From contig JAOAPI010000098.1 in NCBI GenBank assembly GCA_025462865.1, forward strand, positions 47,026 to 111,025: a DNA stretch of 64,000 nt, read 5' to 3'. The translations under genes and the position numbers were made by a program. Positions 43,910-52,631 of this stretch are shown here, piece by piece. The notes beneath the pieces are model-generated. The model was not told the origin of the DNA, made no database searches, and worked only from the letters and a program-made list of their open reading frames with translations. This stretch comes from Candidatus Sulfotelmatobacter sp. GTDB lineage: Bacteria; Acidobacteriota; Terriglobia; Terriglobales; Acidobacteriaceae. How positions within the stretch are numbered: position 1 is the first letter of the stretch; every line of letters starts with the position of its first letter.

Positions 43910-44261
43910 CCTGTGATCCTCCTTGATGCGATCAATTCTAGGGCCTGTCTACCGAATTGACGAAATCAGGCGATTTCACGTTTTGACCGCGCCCTCGCTA
44001 GCAATCAGACGCAGCCCAGATGCACATGAGTTGAGTTGCGATGAGCGAATCTGCAGCTGAGGCTAAGGTGTGTACATATCTGCATCACACACACATATAC
44101 CCCTCTCCCCGTTTGACCCTTCTTTTCCCCCGCCTGTAAGATCAAACTTCATCAGCATCAGCGAGTCCCACGTGTGCCGGGCATCATGAATTACCCTGTG
44201 ATCCCCTGTGCCCTCTGTGTTTAAGGTTTTGCTGACTGCGACTGCGAATTGCTGCCAACTC
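43910..44261. other. Intergenic region upstream of valS
   Basis: About 350 bp between the divergent DUF3592-like gene and valS. It contains a dispersed CTGTG repeat (44189-44230) but no recognisable T-box leader, tRNA or ORF. A pyrimidine-rich stretch lies at about 44100-44150. Confidence 0.5.
44189..44230 (+). repeat. Dispersed CTGTGG-type repeat, copy before valS
   Basis: AATTACCCTGTGATCCCCTG, then TGCCCTCTGTGTTTAAGGTTTT, closely like 16181-16221 and ending about 30 bases before the valS ATG. Confidence 0.7.
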
Positions 44262-47060
44262 ATGCCGCACGAACTGCCTAAATCCTACGAGCCGGGCGCG
44301 ATCGAAACGCGCTGGGCCGAGTACTGGATCAGAGAAAAGCTATTCTCCGTCCCCACGCCGCCGGAAGGCGAGACGCGCCCCGTATTTACACTCCTGCTAC
44401 CGCCGCCAAACGTTACCGGCCGTCTGCACATGGGCCACATGCTCAACCAGACTCAGATGGATATCATCGTGCGCTGGCATCGCATGCGCGGCTTCATCAC
44501 CCTCTGGCTGCCTGGCACGGACCACGCCGGCATCGCCACCCAAATGATGGTCGAGCGCCAACTCGCCAAAGAAGGCAAGAAGCGCCGCGACCTCGGCCGC
44601 GAAAAATTCATCGAGCGCGTCTGGGAATGGAAAAAACTCTACGGCGGCGCAATCCTCGACCAGATGAAGCGCCTCGGCGCGTCCGTCGATTGGGACCGCG
44701 AATATTTCACCATGGACGAAAATCTTTCTCGCGCCGTGCGCGAGGTCTTCGTCCGCCTGTATGAAGAAGGACTGATTTACCGCGGCAAGTACATCGTGAA
44801 CTGGTGCCCGCGCTGCGAAACTGCCATCTCCGATCTCGAAGTGAAGCACGAAGAAGTTGCCGGAAAATTGTGGGAGATTCGCTACCCGGTCATCGGAACG
44901 AACGAGTTCATCACGGTCGCAACCACCCGCCCAGAAACGATGCTCGGCGACACCGCCATTGCGGTGAACGCGAAAGACGACCGCTACACGCATCTGCACG
45001 GCAAAAAAGTTCTGCTGCCGCTGATGAATCGCGAAATTCCGATCATCACCGACGAACTGGCGCAGCCAGAGTTCGGAACAGGCGCAGTAAAAGTCACGCC
45101 CGCTCACGACCCTAACGATTTCCAGGCTGGCAAGCGCCACCATCTGCCTCAGATCGATGTCATGGACGAGCACGCGCACATGAATCAGAACGCGGGCCCT
45201 TACGCCGGACTCGACCGCTACGAAGCCCGCAAACAGATTCTCGCAGATCTGCAAGCGCACGGTTTCCTGGTTGGCGAAAAAGATCACACGCTCGCTCTCG
45301 GCAAGTGCGATCGCTGCGGCACGGTCGTTGAGCCGCGCCTCTCGGAACAATGGTTCATCAAAATCAAGCCCCTCGCCGATCGTGCCATCGAAGCCGTCGA
45401 GAGCGGGGAGATCACGATCGTCCCCGACAACTACCGCCAGATCTATCTCAACTGGATGAACAACATCTACGACTGGTGCATCTCGCGCCAGTTGTGGTGG
45501 GGCCATCGCATTCCCGCGTGGACGTGCGACAACTGCAAAGAAGTAACCGTAGCGCGCGAAGCTCCGGTGAAGTGCCCGAAGTGCGGCAGCACAAAATTGG
45601 AGCAGGTCTCCGATGTGCTCGACACCTGGTTCTCTTCGGGGCTGCTGCCGTTCACCACATTAGGCTGGCCGGAAAAGACTCGCGATCAAGCGGTTTTTTA
45701 TCCCACCACGCTGCTCATCACTGCCTACGAAATTCTGTTCTTCTGGGTAGCCCGCATGATCATGTTCGGTTGTCACTTCATGGAAGGCCACCAACAGGAT
45801 CCCGCGATAAAAAAAGCCAGCGGATGGGCGGACAAGAAGAACGATAGCGTGCCCTTCCGGCAGGTTTACATTCACGCTCTCGTGCGCGATGCTGATCGGC
45901 AGAAGATGTCAAAGACCAAAGGCAACGTGATCGATCCGCTCGAAATCATCGAGCGTTTCGGTACGGATGCGACCCGCTTCACCCTGGCGGCCATGGCCGC
46001 TCCCGGCACCGACATTGCCTTCAGCGAAAGTCGTACCGACGGCTACCGCGCCTTTGCCAATAAAATCTGGAATGCCGCCCGCTTCATGTTCATGAATGTG
46101 GACCGCATCGGGTTCGTGTGGAACCGGGTCTCTGACCCGGTTAAGCCCGGACAAGGTCCGGACGACAGTTCGGGCGCTGGCGTCTCTAGCTTCAATCCCC
46201 AAACCCTGGAAGACCGTTGGATCCTCTCCCGTTTTAACCGTGTCACCGCCGAAGTAAACGATGCCCTCGCGACCTACCGCTTCCACGAGGCCGCAAACCG
46301 CATCTACGATTTCTTCTGGGGAGAATTCTGCGACTGGTATCTGGAGCTGATCAAGCCGCGGCTGAACTTCGAAGAAGGTGCTGACAAGACACAGGCCGAA
46401 ATCTCCTGCGGAAATCTCGTCAGTCTCTTCGACGCCTCGTTGCGCCTGCTTCATCCCGTAATGCCATTTATTACAGAAGAGATTTGGCACGCAATCTACG
46501 AGGGCAAGCCGCCGCTGAAGTCGATCGCCCTGGCGCCGTATCCTCAGCCGGACGAGCGCCAGTACGATCTCAATGCCGAGACCGAGATGGCAATCCTCCA
46601 GGATCTTATTGTGAACGTGCGGAACCTCAGGGCAGAATTGAAAGTCGAACCGAAAATAAAAGTCCCGATCGATCTCTTCGCGCCCGACGCCGCCATCCGC
46701 GCCATGATCCAGCAAAATCGCGGCGCAGTTGAGCGCCTGGGTCAAGTTGATAAAATTACCTTCGTCGAGAACTCTCTCGTCAGGCTTGCCGGAGCGCGCA
46801 GCACCGCACGCTTCGATGTTCACGTACTCTATGAGAGAAAAATCGACGTTGCCGCCGAATGCGGCCGTTTGACGAAAGACCTTGAGAAGCTTGAAAAAGA
46901 ATTCGCAAACAATCAGCGCCAGCTAAGCAATGAACAATTCCTGGCGAAAGCCCCAGAGAAAGTAGTCGAGGGCCTACGCCGCCGTGCGGAGGAATTGACC
47001 CTCCTGCGCGATAAGATAAAGCATCAATTAGAAGAGCTGAATCGAACCGGACCAAAATAG
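44262..47060 (+). CDS. valS: Valyl-tRNA synthetase
   Basis: Charges tRNA-Val. 932 aa from the ATG at 44262 ([15 protein letters not shown] is the family start; the frame is open to 44208). The HIGH motif is HMGH at 56-59 ([15 protein letters not shown]) and KMSKT at 548-552. The editing domain shows [16 protein letters not shown]. Cys pairs (CPRC, CDRC, CDNC, CPKC) suggest zinc sites. The C-terminal coiled-coil arm runs from about residue 865. An unusual in-frame insert of about 25 residues ([20 protein letters not shown]) follows the first anticodon-domain helix and contains a DNA palindrome. No ribosome site is clear. Confidence 0.97.
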   Translation: MPHELPKSYEPGAIETRWAEYWIREKLFSVPTPPEGETRPVFTLLLPPPNVTGRLHMGHMLNQTQMDIIVRWHRMRGFITLWLPGTDHAGIATQMMVERQLAKEGKKRRDLGREKFIERVWEWKKLYGGAILDQMKRLGASVDWDREYFTMDENLSRAVREVFVRLYEEGLIYRGKYIVNWCPRCETAISDLEVKHEEVAGKLWEIRYPVIGTNEFITVATTRPETMLGDTAIAVNAKDDRYTHLHGKKVLLPLMNREIPIITDELAQPEFGTGAVKVTPAHDPNDFQAGKRHHLPQIDVMDEHAHMNQNAGPYAGLDRYEARKQILADLQAHGFLVGEKDHTLALGKCDRCGTVVEPRLSEQWFIKIKPLADRAIEAVESGEITIVPDNYRQIYLNWMNNIYDWCISRQLWWGHRIPAWTCDNCKEVTVAREAPVKCPKCGSTKLEQVSDVLDTWFSSGLLPFTTLGWPEKTRDQAVFYPTTLLITAYEILFFWVARMIMFGCHFMEGHQQDPAIKKASGWADKKNDSVPFRQVYIHALVRDADRQKMSKTKGNVIDPLEIIERFGTDATRFTLAAMAAPGTDIAFSESRTDGYRAFANKIWNAARFMFMNVDRIGFVWNRVSDPVKPGQGPDDSSGAGVSSFNPQTLEDRWILSRFNRVTAEVNDALATYRFHEAANRIYDFFWGEFCDWYLELIKPRLNFEEGADKTQAEISCGNLVSLFDASLRLLHPVMPFITEEIWHAIYEGKPPLKSIALAPYPQPDERQYDLNAETEMAILQDLIVNVRNLRAELKVEPKIKVPIDLFAPDAAIRAMIQQNRGAVERLGQVDKITFVENSLVRLAGARSTARFDVHVLYERKIDVAAECGRLTKDLEKLEKEFANNQRQLSNEQFLAKAPEKVVEGLRRRAEELTLLRDKIKHQLEELNRTGPK
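46122..46142. repeat. Palindrome inside valS
   Basis: AACCGGGTC-tct-GACCCGGTT, perfect 9-bp arms, inside a family-atypical insert; CCGGACAAGGTCCGG follows directly. It resembles an intergenic REP hairpin carried in frame. Confidence 0.7.
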
Positions 47061-47065
47061 CTAAA

Positions 47066-47082
47066 CTGGCCACCGACCACTG
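47066..47082 (+). repeat. Dispersed ACCACTG repeat, copy 3, abutting the nadC start
   Basis: CTGGCCACCGACCACTG is followed by TTCT and the nadC ATG, just as copy 1 (861-890) precedes the BCCP gene. Confidence 0.7.
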
Positions 47083-47086
47083 TTCT

Positions 47087-47965
47087 ATGGACTTCAACAG
47101 CCGACGTCTCACCGCCATCCTCGAAAACGCGCTGCTCGAAGACCGCGCCACGCGCGATGCCACCAGCTACGCCTGTATCGATCCTGGCCAGCGCGCTTCC
47201 GCCACCATCCTCGCCAAACAGGATTGCATTCTCGCCGGCATTGGCTGCATCAGCCGCATCTTCGACGTCTACGCCGCGCTCGACGGAGCCGTAACCTCGC
47301 ATTACGAAGTCACCACGCATCCTGAAATTTTCGACGGCGTGCGTTTGCACAAAGGCCAGTCTATCGCCGTAATCCGGCACAATGCGCGGGTGATTCTTTC
47401 CTGCGAACGCGTCATGCTCAATTTTTTGCAGCGCATGAGCGGCATCGCCACTCTCACGCGCAAATTTGTCGACGCTGTCTCCGGCACCAAGGCCCGCATC
47501 CTTGATACTCGCAAGACGGCCCCAGGCCTTCGCGTGGTCGACAAGTATGCAGTCCGCTGCGGCGGAGGACAGAATCACCGCCTCGATCTCTCCGATGGTG
47601 TCCTGCTCAAGAATAATCACATCGCTCTCGCGGGTGGAATCGTTCAGGCGCTGGAACGCGCCGTGCGCAACCGCCGCGGCTCGCAGCCCATCGAAATAGA
47701 AGTGCGTACCCTCGCCGAACTCAATGATGCTCTCGCCCACGGCGCCGAAGCAATTCTGCTCGACAACATGTCCCCTGAAGACGTTCGGCGCGCCGTAGAA
47801 CTTTGTTCCAAACTTGAGCGCCGTATTCCCGTCGAGTGTTCCGGCGGCATCCGACTGGAAAATGTTCGCGCTTACGCCGACACTGGCGTTGATTTCATTT
47901 CCATCGGCATCCTCACCCACTCCCCGCAAGCCGTGGACATGAGCCTGCGCGTAGTCCCCGCATAA
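47087..47965 (+). CDS. nadC: Nicotinate-nucleotide pyrophosphorylase (carboxylating)
   Basis: Converts quinolinate and PRPP to nicotinate mononucleotide in de novo NAD synthesis. 292 aa with the family run ALLEDRATRDATSYACIDPG, then RVMLNFLQRMSGIATLTRKF, DTRKTAPGLRVVDKYAVRCG, GVLLKNNHI and the PRPP-site ending (ECSGGIRLENVRAYADTGVD). No nadA or nadB is next to it. It lies 26 bp after valS, followed by birA, so valS-nadC-birA-coaX are probably one transcript or linked units. Confidence 0.95.
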   Translation: MDFNSRRLTAILENALLEDRATRDATSYACIDPGQRASATILAKQDCILAGIGCISRIFDVYAALDGAVTSHYEVTTHPEIFDGVRLHKGQSIAVIRHNARVILSCERVMLNFLQRMSGIATLTRKFVDAVSGTKARILDTRKTAPGLRVVDKYAVRCGGGQNHRLDLSDGVLLKNNHIALAGGIVQALERAVRNRRGSQPIEIEVRTLAELNDALAHGAEAILLDNMSPEDVRRAVELCSKLERRIPVECSGGIRLENVRAYADTGVDFISIGILTHSPQAVDMSLRVVPA

Positions 47966-47977
47966 GCCAGAGGTCTC

Positions 47978-48012
47978 CCCTTCGTGAACCTTACTGTTCT
48001 TCGTGGTCAAAT
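47978..48012 (+). repeat. Dispersed CTTCGTGAACCTTA repeat, before birA
   Basis: CCTTCGTGAACCTTACTG, then TTCTTCGTGGTCAAATG. The same text, CCTTCGTGAACCTTAGTG, lies between FKBP and rpmB (16752-16790). Confidence 0.65.
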
Positions 48013-48080
48013 GCCCTTGTTTGTGCTTTTCCCTTCGCTTCCCGCATAATTCCCGCATCAAGAAAAGAAAAACAACTCGT

Positions 48081-48097
48081 GTGGGCGAGTCGCCCAC
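48081..48097. repeat. Palindrome at the birA 5' end
   Basis: GTGGGCGA-g-TCGCCCAC, perfect 8-bp arms, placed at the front of the birA frame. It resembles the REP-like palindromes seen in other gaps of this window. Confidence 0.6.
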
Positions 48098-49115
48098 GCA
48101 ATCTGGTAATCGCGTCCAACCCACGGACATCCGGCTGGGCCGTATCGTGCGCCTCCTCATGGAGAACGCCACCGTTGTCGTCAGCGGAACCAAGATCGCG
48201 CAGGACATCTCTTCCAACCGCTCAGAAGTCTGGCGTCTCGTTCAACAGTTGCGCGGCCTGGGCGTAGACGTCGCAGGACATCCTGCCACTGGCTATCGCC
48301 TCAAGTCTGTTCCCGACCTGTTGCTCCCGGAAATTCTCGGACCGTTGCTGCGCGGCACAATCTTCAATCTTCAGCTTCATCACTTCTACAAAATCGGCTC
48401 GACGAACACCGCAGCCATGGCAGCCGCCGCCGATGGCGCACCCCAGGGCAGCGTGTTTCTCGCCGAAGAGCAGACAGCGGGCCGTGGCCGCGGCGCGCAC
48501 TCCTGGCACTCCGCGCGCTCCACTGGGATTTATTGTTCCGTGGTGCTTCGGCCCTCTCTGCCGCCCTCCGATGTCCTCGTTCTCTCACTGGCCGCCGGCC
48601 TGGCTGTATGCGCCGCCATCGAGCAGATCGATGCGCGCGTGAAACTCGACTTGAAGTGGCCGAATGACGTTCTGATCGCGGGCAAAAAAGTATGCGGCAT
48701 TCTCGCCGAGATGAACGCCGAAGTCACGCGAGTACGATATGTTGTCGTCGGGATCGGAATGAACGTGAACCAGCCAAACTTTCCCAAAGAACTCGATGCG
48801 AGCGCAACGTCGCTCTGCCTGGCAACAGGCAACGAGTGGTCCCGTGTGGAACTCACCGCGGCTTTGTTAAAATCGTTGGACCGGGAATATCGGCTTCTGA
48901 CTGAACCAAAGATCGGACAAAAAGATGCGCGCCGGTCGATTCTGCAACGCTTTACCGAGCAGTCGTCCTGGGTCCGCGGCAAGGCAGTTCGTATCGAAGA
49001 CAACGGATCAAGAGTCGAAGGAACCACCGAAGGCCTGGACGACCGCGGCTTCCTGCAAGTACGAACCGCACAAGGATTGCAGACGATCTTGAGTGGCACA
49101 GTCAGAGAGAGGTGA
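48081..49115 (+). CDS. birA: Biotin-protein ligase with N-terminal HTH
   Basis: Biotinylates the carrier Lys of BCCP and probably represses biotin genes. The catalytic core has GRGRGAHSWHS (biotin/ATP loop), KWPNDVLI and GIGMNVNQ; a C-terminal SH3-like domain follows. The N-terminal HTH (GRIVRLLMENATVVVSGTKI) indicates the bifunctional regulator type. The start is uncertain: GTG 48081 is given, the frame is open to 48003, and the first bases form a perfect palindrome GTGGGCGA-g-TCGCCCAC (48081-48097) that is probably a REP unit and not coding, so a later GTG near 48147 may be the true start. The biotin carrier is at 0.9-1.4 kb. Confidence 0.88.
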   Translation: MGESPTQSGNRVQPTDIRLGRIVRLLMENATVVVSGTKIAQDISSNRSEVWRLVQQLRGLGVDVAGHPATGYRLKSVPDLLLPEILGPLLRGTIFNLQLHHFYKIGSTNTAAMAAAADGAPQGSVFLAEEQTAGRGRGAHSWHSARSTGIYCSVVLRPSLPPSDVLVLSLAAGLAVCAAIEQIDARVKLDLKWPNDVLIAGKKVCGILAEMNAEVTRVRYVVVGIGMNVNQPNFPKELDASATSLCLATGNEWSRVELTAALLKSLDREYRLLTEPKIGQKDARRSILQRFTEQSSWVRGKAVRIEDNGSRVEGTTEGLDDRGFLQVRTAQGLQTILSGTVRER

Positions 49116-49142
49116 AGTAGCCGTCAGCAATTCGCATCAAGA

Positions 49143-49193
49143 TTTGAGATTCGTATTTCGATTCGTCCTTTATTTTAATTTGAGATTCGTATT
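49143..49193 (+). repeat. 15-bp direct repeat before coaX
   Basis: TTTGAGATTCGTATT occurs at 49143-49157 and 49179-49193 (36-bp period) in an AT-rich gap with more partial GATTCG copies. Confidence 0.7.
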
Positions 49194-49270
49194 CGAGATT
49201 CGAATTTGATGCGTACTTGAAGATTTCGAAGCCATCAGCTAGCTGCTAATTGCTACAGGAATGAACGCTC

Positions 49271-50191
49271 ATGCTCTTAGTCGTTGACGTCGGCAACACA
49301 AATACCGTCCTCGGAGTTTTCGCCCGCGCAGAAAACTCCCCGACCACTGCCGACGATGCCACTCCCCACTACGACCGCCTCGTTGCAAACTGGCGCGTTG
49401 CCACCCGCCAGGGCAGCACCGTCGACGAATACGGCGTGCTGTTTCGCAATTTATTTTCCATGGCCAGCCTCGAGGCCTCGGAAATTCAGGGCATCGTGAT
49501 CTCCTCCGTCGTCCCTCCGCTCGATCCGGTTCTACGTCAGGTCTGTGAACGCTATTTCAATTCCAAGCCGCTGCTCATCGAGCCCGGTGTAAAGACCGGC
49601 ATGCCGGTTCATTACGATAATCCTGCCGAGGTCGGGGCCGACCGCATTGTGAATGCTGTCGCCGCATTTGAAAAATACGGAGGACCTTGCGTGATCGTCG
49701 ACTTCGGCACCGCCACCACCTTCGACTGCGTCTCTTCGAAGGGCGAATATCTTGGCGGAGTCATTTGCCCCGGCGTCGGCATTTCCGCCGATGCGCTTTT
49801 TCAGCGCGCCGCCCGCCTCCCGCGCGTCGAGATCCGCAAGCCCGCCCGCGTCATCGGAACCAACACCGTCGGCAGCCTGCAGTCCGGCCTTTACTATGGC
49901 TATCTCGGGCTCGTCGACGGCATTCTCGAACTGCTGCTCGCCGAACTGGGAAAGGAAACACAAGTCCTCGCCACCGGCGGCCTTGGCTCCATGATTGGCA
50001 CGGGATCCAAGTACATCAAGAATGTCGACGAATTTCTAACTCTCGAAGGTCTGCGCATCATCTGGGAACGAAATGTGGTCGCGCGCCAGGGTCTCGTCAC
50101 CAAATCCTCATCTTCTATCTCCTCCAAGGCCGCAGCCCCAACCAAGAACAGCAGCGCGATGCGTTCCGCTTCCCCGCGTTCTCCCCGCTGA
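49271..50191 (+). CDS. coaX: Type III pantothenate kinase
   Basis: Phosphorylates pantothenate in CoA synthesis. 306 aa with the family start MLLVVDVGNTNTVLGVF, then GADRIVNAVAAFEKYGGPCV, VDFGTATTFDCVSSKGEYLG, and the GLGSMIGTGSKYI end. The C-terminal about 35 residues are Ser/Ala-rich and beyond the usual length. ACAGGA lies about ten bases before the ATG. Position next to birA is the common arrangement. The hypothetical gene that follows starts six bases after the stop. Confidence 0.93.
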   Translation: MLLVVDVGNTNTVLGVFARAENSPTTADDATPHYDRLVANWRVATRQGSTVDEYGVLFRNLFSMASLEASEIQGIVISSVVPPLDPVLRQVCERYFNSKPLLIEPGVKTGMPVHYDNPAEVGADRIVNAVAAFEKYGGPCVIVDFGTATTFDCVSSKGEYLGGVICPGVGISADALFQRAARLPRVEIRKPARVIGTNTVGSLQSGLYYGYLGLVDGILELLLAELGKETQVLATGGLGSMIGTGSKYIKNVDEFLTLEGLRIIWERNVVARQGLVTKSSSSISSKAAAPTKNSSAMRSASPRSPR

Positions 50192-50197
50192 GCCGCC

Positions 50198-50917
50198 GTG
50201 GAAAACTACTTCAACTATTTCACCGAAATTGAAGAGCAGTTCTTGCGCCGCCGTGGTGGAGGTCTTCTCCTCACCACTCTGGACTGGGCCTTGATCGAAA
50301 CCTGGAAGGACGCTGGCATCCCACTCGAGGCCGCCCTTCGCGGAATCGACGCGGCATTCGACCGTTACCTTCAGCGTCCTTCAAAAACCAAGAAAGTGAA
50401 CAGCCTCGCTTATTGTTTGCAGGAAGTCCTCGCCGCCGCGGAAGACATGAAAGAAGCCGCCGTAGGAACCACTCACGGTGAAACTCCGTCAGCCAAATCA
50501 GGCGCGGGACAGGGCTTTGAGCCCCGCGTCATCGCTGCTTTCCTGCACCGCAATGCCGGCTCGCTGGAAAAAGCAGCACTTCCGCTGGGCACTGGTATTT
50601 CCGTCCACGCACTCGCGCAAGATACCGCAAAAACTCTGCGAAAGTTAGCGCAAGAAATCGAGAAAAGTAACACAGCTTCCAGGCTGGAAGATTTGGAACG
50701 CCGTCTCACCGTCCTTGAGGAAAAGCTTTTCGCCGCGATCCTGGCGGCCACTCCCGATGACGAGATCGTGACTGTCCGCGCGCAAGCCGATCGCGACTTA
50801 TCGCCCTACCGCCGCCAAATGGCCGCACCTCAAATCGAGCAACTGCAAAAACAGTACGTTCACAAACGCCTTCTCGAAAAATATAACCTCCCGCGCCTGA
50901 GCCTGTTCTACATGTGA
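50198..50917 (+). CDS. Conserved-looking hypothetical protein next to coaX
   Basis: 239 aa from a GTG. The start FTEIEEQFLRRRGGGLLLTT is followed by TTLDWALIETWKDAGIPLEA and AALRGIDAAFDRYLQRP, then a helical, charged C-terminal half (residues about 150-205) with heptad-like Leu/Glu spacing, probably a coiled coil. No catalytic motif and no family recognised. The six-base spacing after coaX argues for translational coupling, so it may act with CoA synthesis or with a coaX-birA unit, but this is only context. Confidence 0.6.
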   Translation: MENYFNYFTEIEEQFLRRRGGGLLLTTLDWALIETWKDAGIPLEAALRGIDAAFDRYLQRPSKTKKVNSLAYCLQEVLAAAEDMKEAAVGTTHGETPSAKSGAGQGFEPRVIAAFLHRNAGSLEKAALPLGTGISVHALAQDTAKTLRKLAQEIEKSNTASRLEDLERRLTVLEEKLFAAILAATPDDEIVTVRAQADRDLSPYRRQMAAPQIEQLQKQYVHKRLLEKYNLPRLSLFYM

Positions 50918-50928
50918 TCGCGTGAGAC

Positions 50929-51000
50929 GTGGAAGATCGGCGCCTCAGCGCCGTGTAAAACGTTAACAACTATTACGGGATTTAGCCCGGGGGAACCGAC
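50929..51000 (+). repeat. REP-like repeat family 2, copy 1
   Basis: GTGGAAGATCGGCGCCTCAG then CGCCG; the core CGGCGC-ctca-GCGCCG is a hairpin. The segment after it includes TTTAGCCCGGGGGAACCGAC, whose GGGGGAA may serve as ribosome site for the gene at 51006. A second copy of the family is at 61399-61465. Confidence 0.7.
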
Positions 51001-51005
51001 GCCTC

Positions 51006-52172
51006 ATGACACAATCCTTCGACGCACTCATCCTCGGCGGCGGCGCGGCGGGCCTGATGTGCGCTATCGAAGCCGGCAAGCGAGGGCGCCGCGTCGCGCT
51101 GCTCGAACATGCCGATCGCCTGGGAAAGAAAATCCTCATCTCCGGCGGCGGACGCTGCAACTTCACCAACCTCCAGTGCCTCCCTGAAAACTTTCTTTCC
51201 TCGAATCCTCATTTCGCCAAATCCGTCCTGGCCCGTTACACGCCGCTCGATTTCATCTCCCTGGTCGAAAAGCACGGCATTGCCTATCACGAGAAAACCC
51301 TGGGCCAGCTTTTTTGCGACCGTTCCGCCCGCGACATCCTCGGAATGCTGGAAGCCGAATGCCGCGCCGCCGGAGTCTCCATCTTTCTCAATACGAAGAT
51401 TCAGGAGGTCAAACGCAACACGGATTTCGTCGTTCAAACCCCGACTTCCGAATTTCGCGCGCCCGCACTAGTCGTTGCCACTGGCGGCCTTTCGATTCCG
51501 AAGATTGGCGCAACCTCATTCGGATATGACCTGGCGCGCCAGTTCGGCCTCGCCATCCGCGAACCGTGGCCTGCTCTTGCTCCTCTGGTTCTGAATAAAG
51601 AGGATTGTTCCAACTACTGCGATCTCGCCGGCGTGTCCACCGAAGTTGTTGCCTCCTTCGACACGCAGCATTTCCGCGAAAAAATGTTGATCACCCACCG
51701 CGGTCTGAGCGGCCCCGCCGTTCTACAAATTTCGTCGTACTGGAAAAAGCCGAAGCCCATCCTGATCGATCTCGCGCCCGGCCACGAAGTCACAGCCATT
51801 TTTCGAGACGCCAAAAGTCCGCGGACGCTGAGTACCTTGCGTGTGGAACTTAGGAAAGCTCTACCGCAACGCTTCGCCGACCGCTGGCTGGATCTTCACG
51901 CGCCCACATCCTGGACCAATCATGCCCTCGCCGACTTCGAAAAACACACCCATGCCTGGGCCATCTCTCCCATTGGCACCGAAGGCTACGAGAAGGCCGA
52001 AGTCACTGCCGGAGGGGTTGACACCGATGAACTCTCGGCCAAGACCATGGGAACTCGAACGATCCCCGGCTTGTTCTTCATCGGCGAAGTCGTCGACGTC
52101 ACCGGCCAACTCGGTGGCTTCAATTTTCAGTGGGCTTGGGCCTCCGGCGCTGCCGCCGGTCGCGCCTTGTAA
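51006..52172 (+). CDS. NAD(P)/FAD-dependent oxidoreductase, HI0933/YhiN family
   Basis: 388 aa. FAD-binding dinucleotide motif GGGAAGLMCAIEAGKRGRRV at about residues 12-31, then the family-specific RLGKKILISGGGRCNFTN. The C-terminus has GTRTIPGLFFIGEVVDVTGQ and LGGFNFQWAWASGAAAG, which is diagnostic for the HI0933 (BaiN/YhiN-like) family. The reaction is unknown; a few homologues act on bile acids or tRNA, and most are uncharacterised. Cytosolic. Preceded directly by a REP-like repeat whose G-rich end may serve as ribosome site. Confidence 0.9.
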   Translation: MTQSFDALILGGGAAGLMCAIEAGKRGRRVALLEHADRLGKKILISGGGRCNFTNLQCLPENFLSSNPHFAKSVLARYTPLDFISLVEKHGIAYHEKTLGQLFCDRSARDILGMLEAECRAAGVSIFLNTKIQEVKRNTDFVVQTPTSEFRAPALVVATGGLSIPKIGATSFGYDLARQFGLAIREPWPALAPLVLNKEDCSNYCDLAGVSTEVVASFDTQHFREKMLITHRGLSGPAVLQISSYWKKPKPILIDLAPGHEVTAIFRDAKSPRTLSTLRVELRKALPQRFADRWLDLHAPTSWTNHALADFEKHTHAWAISPIGTEGYEKAEVTAGGVDTDELSAKTMGTRTIPGLFFIGEVVDVTGQLGGFNFQWAWASGAAAGRAL

Positions 52173-52274
52173 AGCATGTCCCGACCAGAGCTGTGAGTTT
52201 GCGCGGCCACAAAGCCCCTTTTCGTTTTCCCATTTTGGGAAATTTTGTCTACATGCCCTACAGACAACACTCTA

Positions 52275-52303
52275 TTGGCTCTCCTGCCACACCGCGCTAT
52301 AAC
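52275..52303 (+). promoter_or_regulatory. Sigma-70-type promoter of the 50-aa protein gene
   Basis: TTGGCT (52275-52280), 17-bp spacer and TATAAC (52298-52303), followed by GAGGAGG and a GTG at 52335. Confidence 0.6.
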
Positions 52304-52334
52304 TCCCTATCCATTCCGAGGAGGACTGATCACC

Positions 52335-52487
52335 GTGGAACCTGATGAACCGAAAGGCTGGCAACAACTGCAACAGATGGCTCAGAAAGAGCAAGACCCG
52401 CAGAAACTTGCATCAATTATCGATCAAATGAATCGTCTTCTCGATGGTCACGAGAGGATGGCCGCAAATATAAGCACTCTAAACTGA
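52335..52487 (+). CDS. Small soluble helical protein (50 aa)
   Basis: From a GTG at 52335 with GAGGAGG about ten bases upstream. The sequence is charged and helical (EPKGWQQLQQMAQKEQDPQK, then LASIIDQMNRLLDGHERM). It has its own promoter-like pair with ideal spacing. I recognise no family with certainty; proteins of this size and Leu-rich pattern appear to be common in acidobacterial genomes, which is a recollection and not shown here. Function unknown. Confidence 0.65.
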   Translation: MEPDEPKGWQQLQQMAQKEQDPQKLASIIDQMNRLLDGHERMAANISTLN

Positions 52488-52631
52488 ACGCCGCGAAGTC
52501 TTCCCGTAAACTCCTTCAACCTTGATGTTCAACTGGGTCAACTCGAAGGATAGCCCCTACTTGTCTTCGGTCGCGGCGTTGCTTCACACTCGAAGGCTCC
52601 GCCGCGCTTTCCCATGCCGTAGAATCAAACC

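Noticed and set aside
44100..44261. Possible T-box or other riboswitch before valS
   Set aside because: No specifier loop or T-box sequence is present; a dispersed repeat occupies the region.
48003..48080. Extension of birA to a GTG at 48003
   Set aside because: The DNA is a dispersed repeat followed by a Lys-rich, non-conserved stretch, so it is unlikely to be coding.
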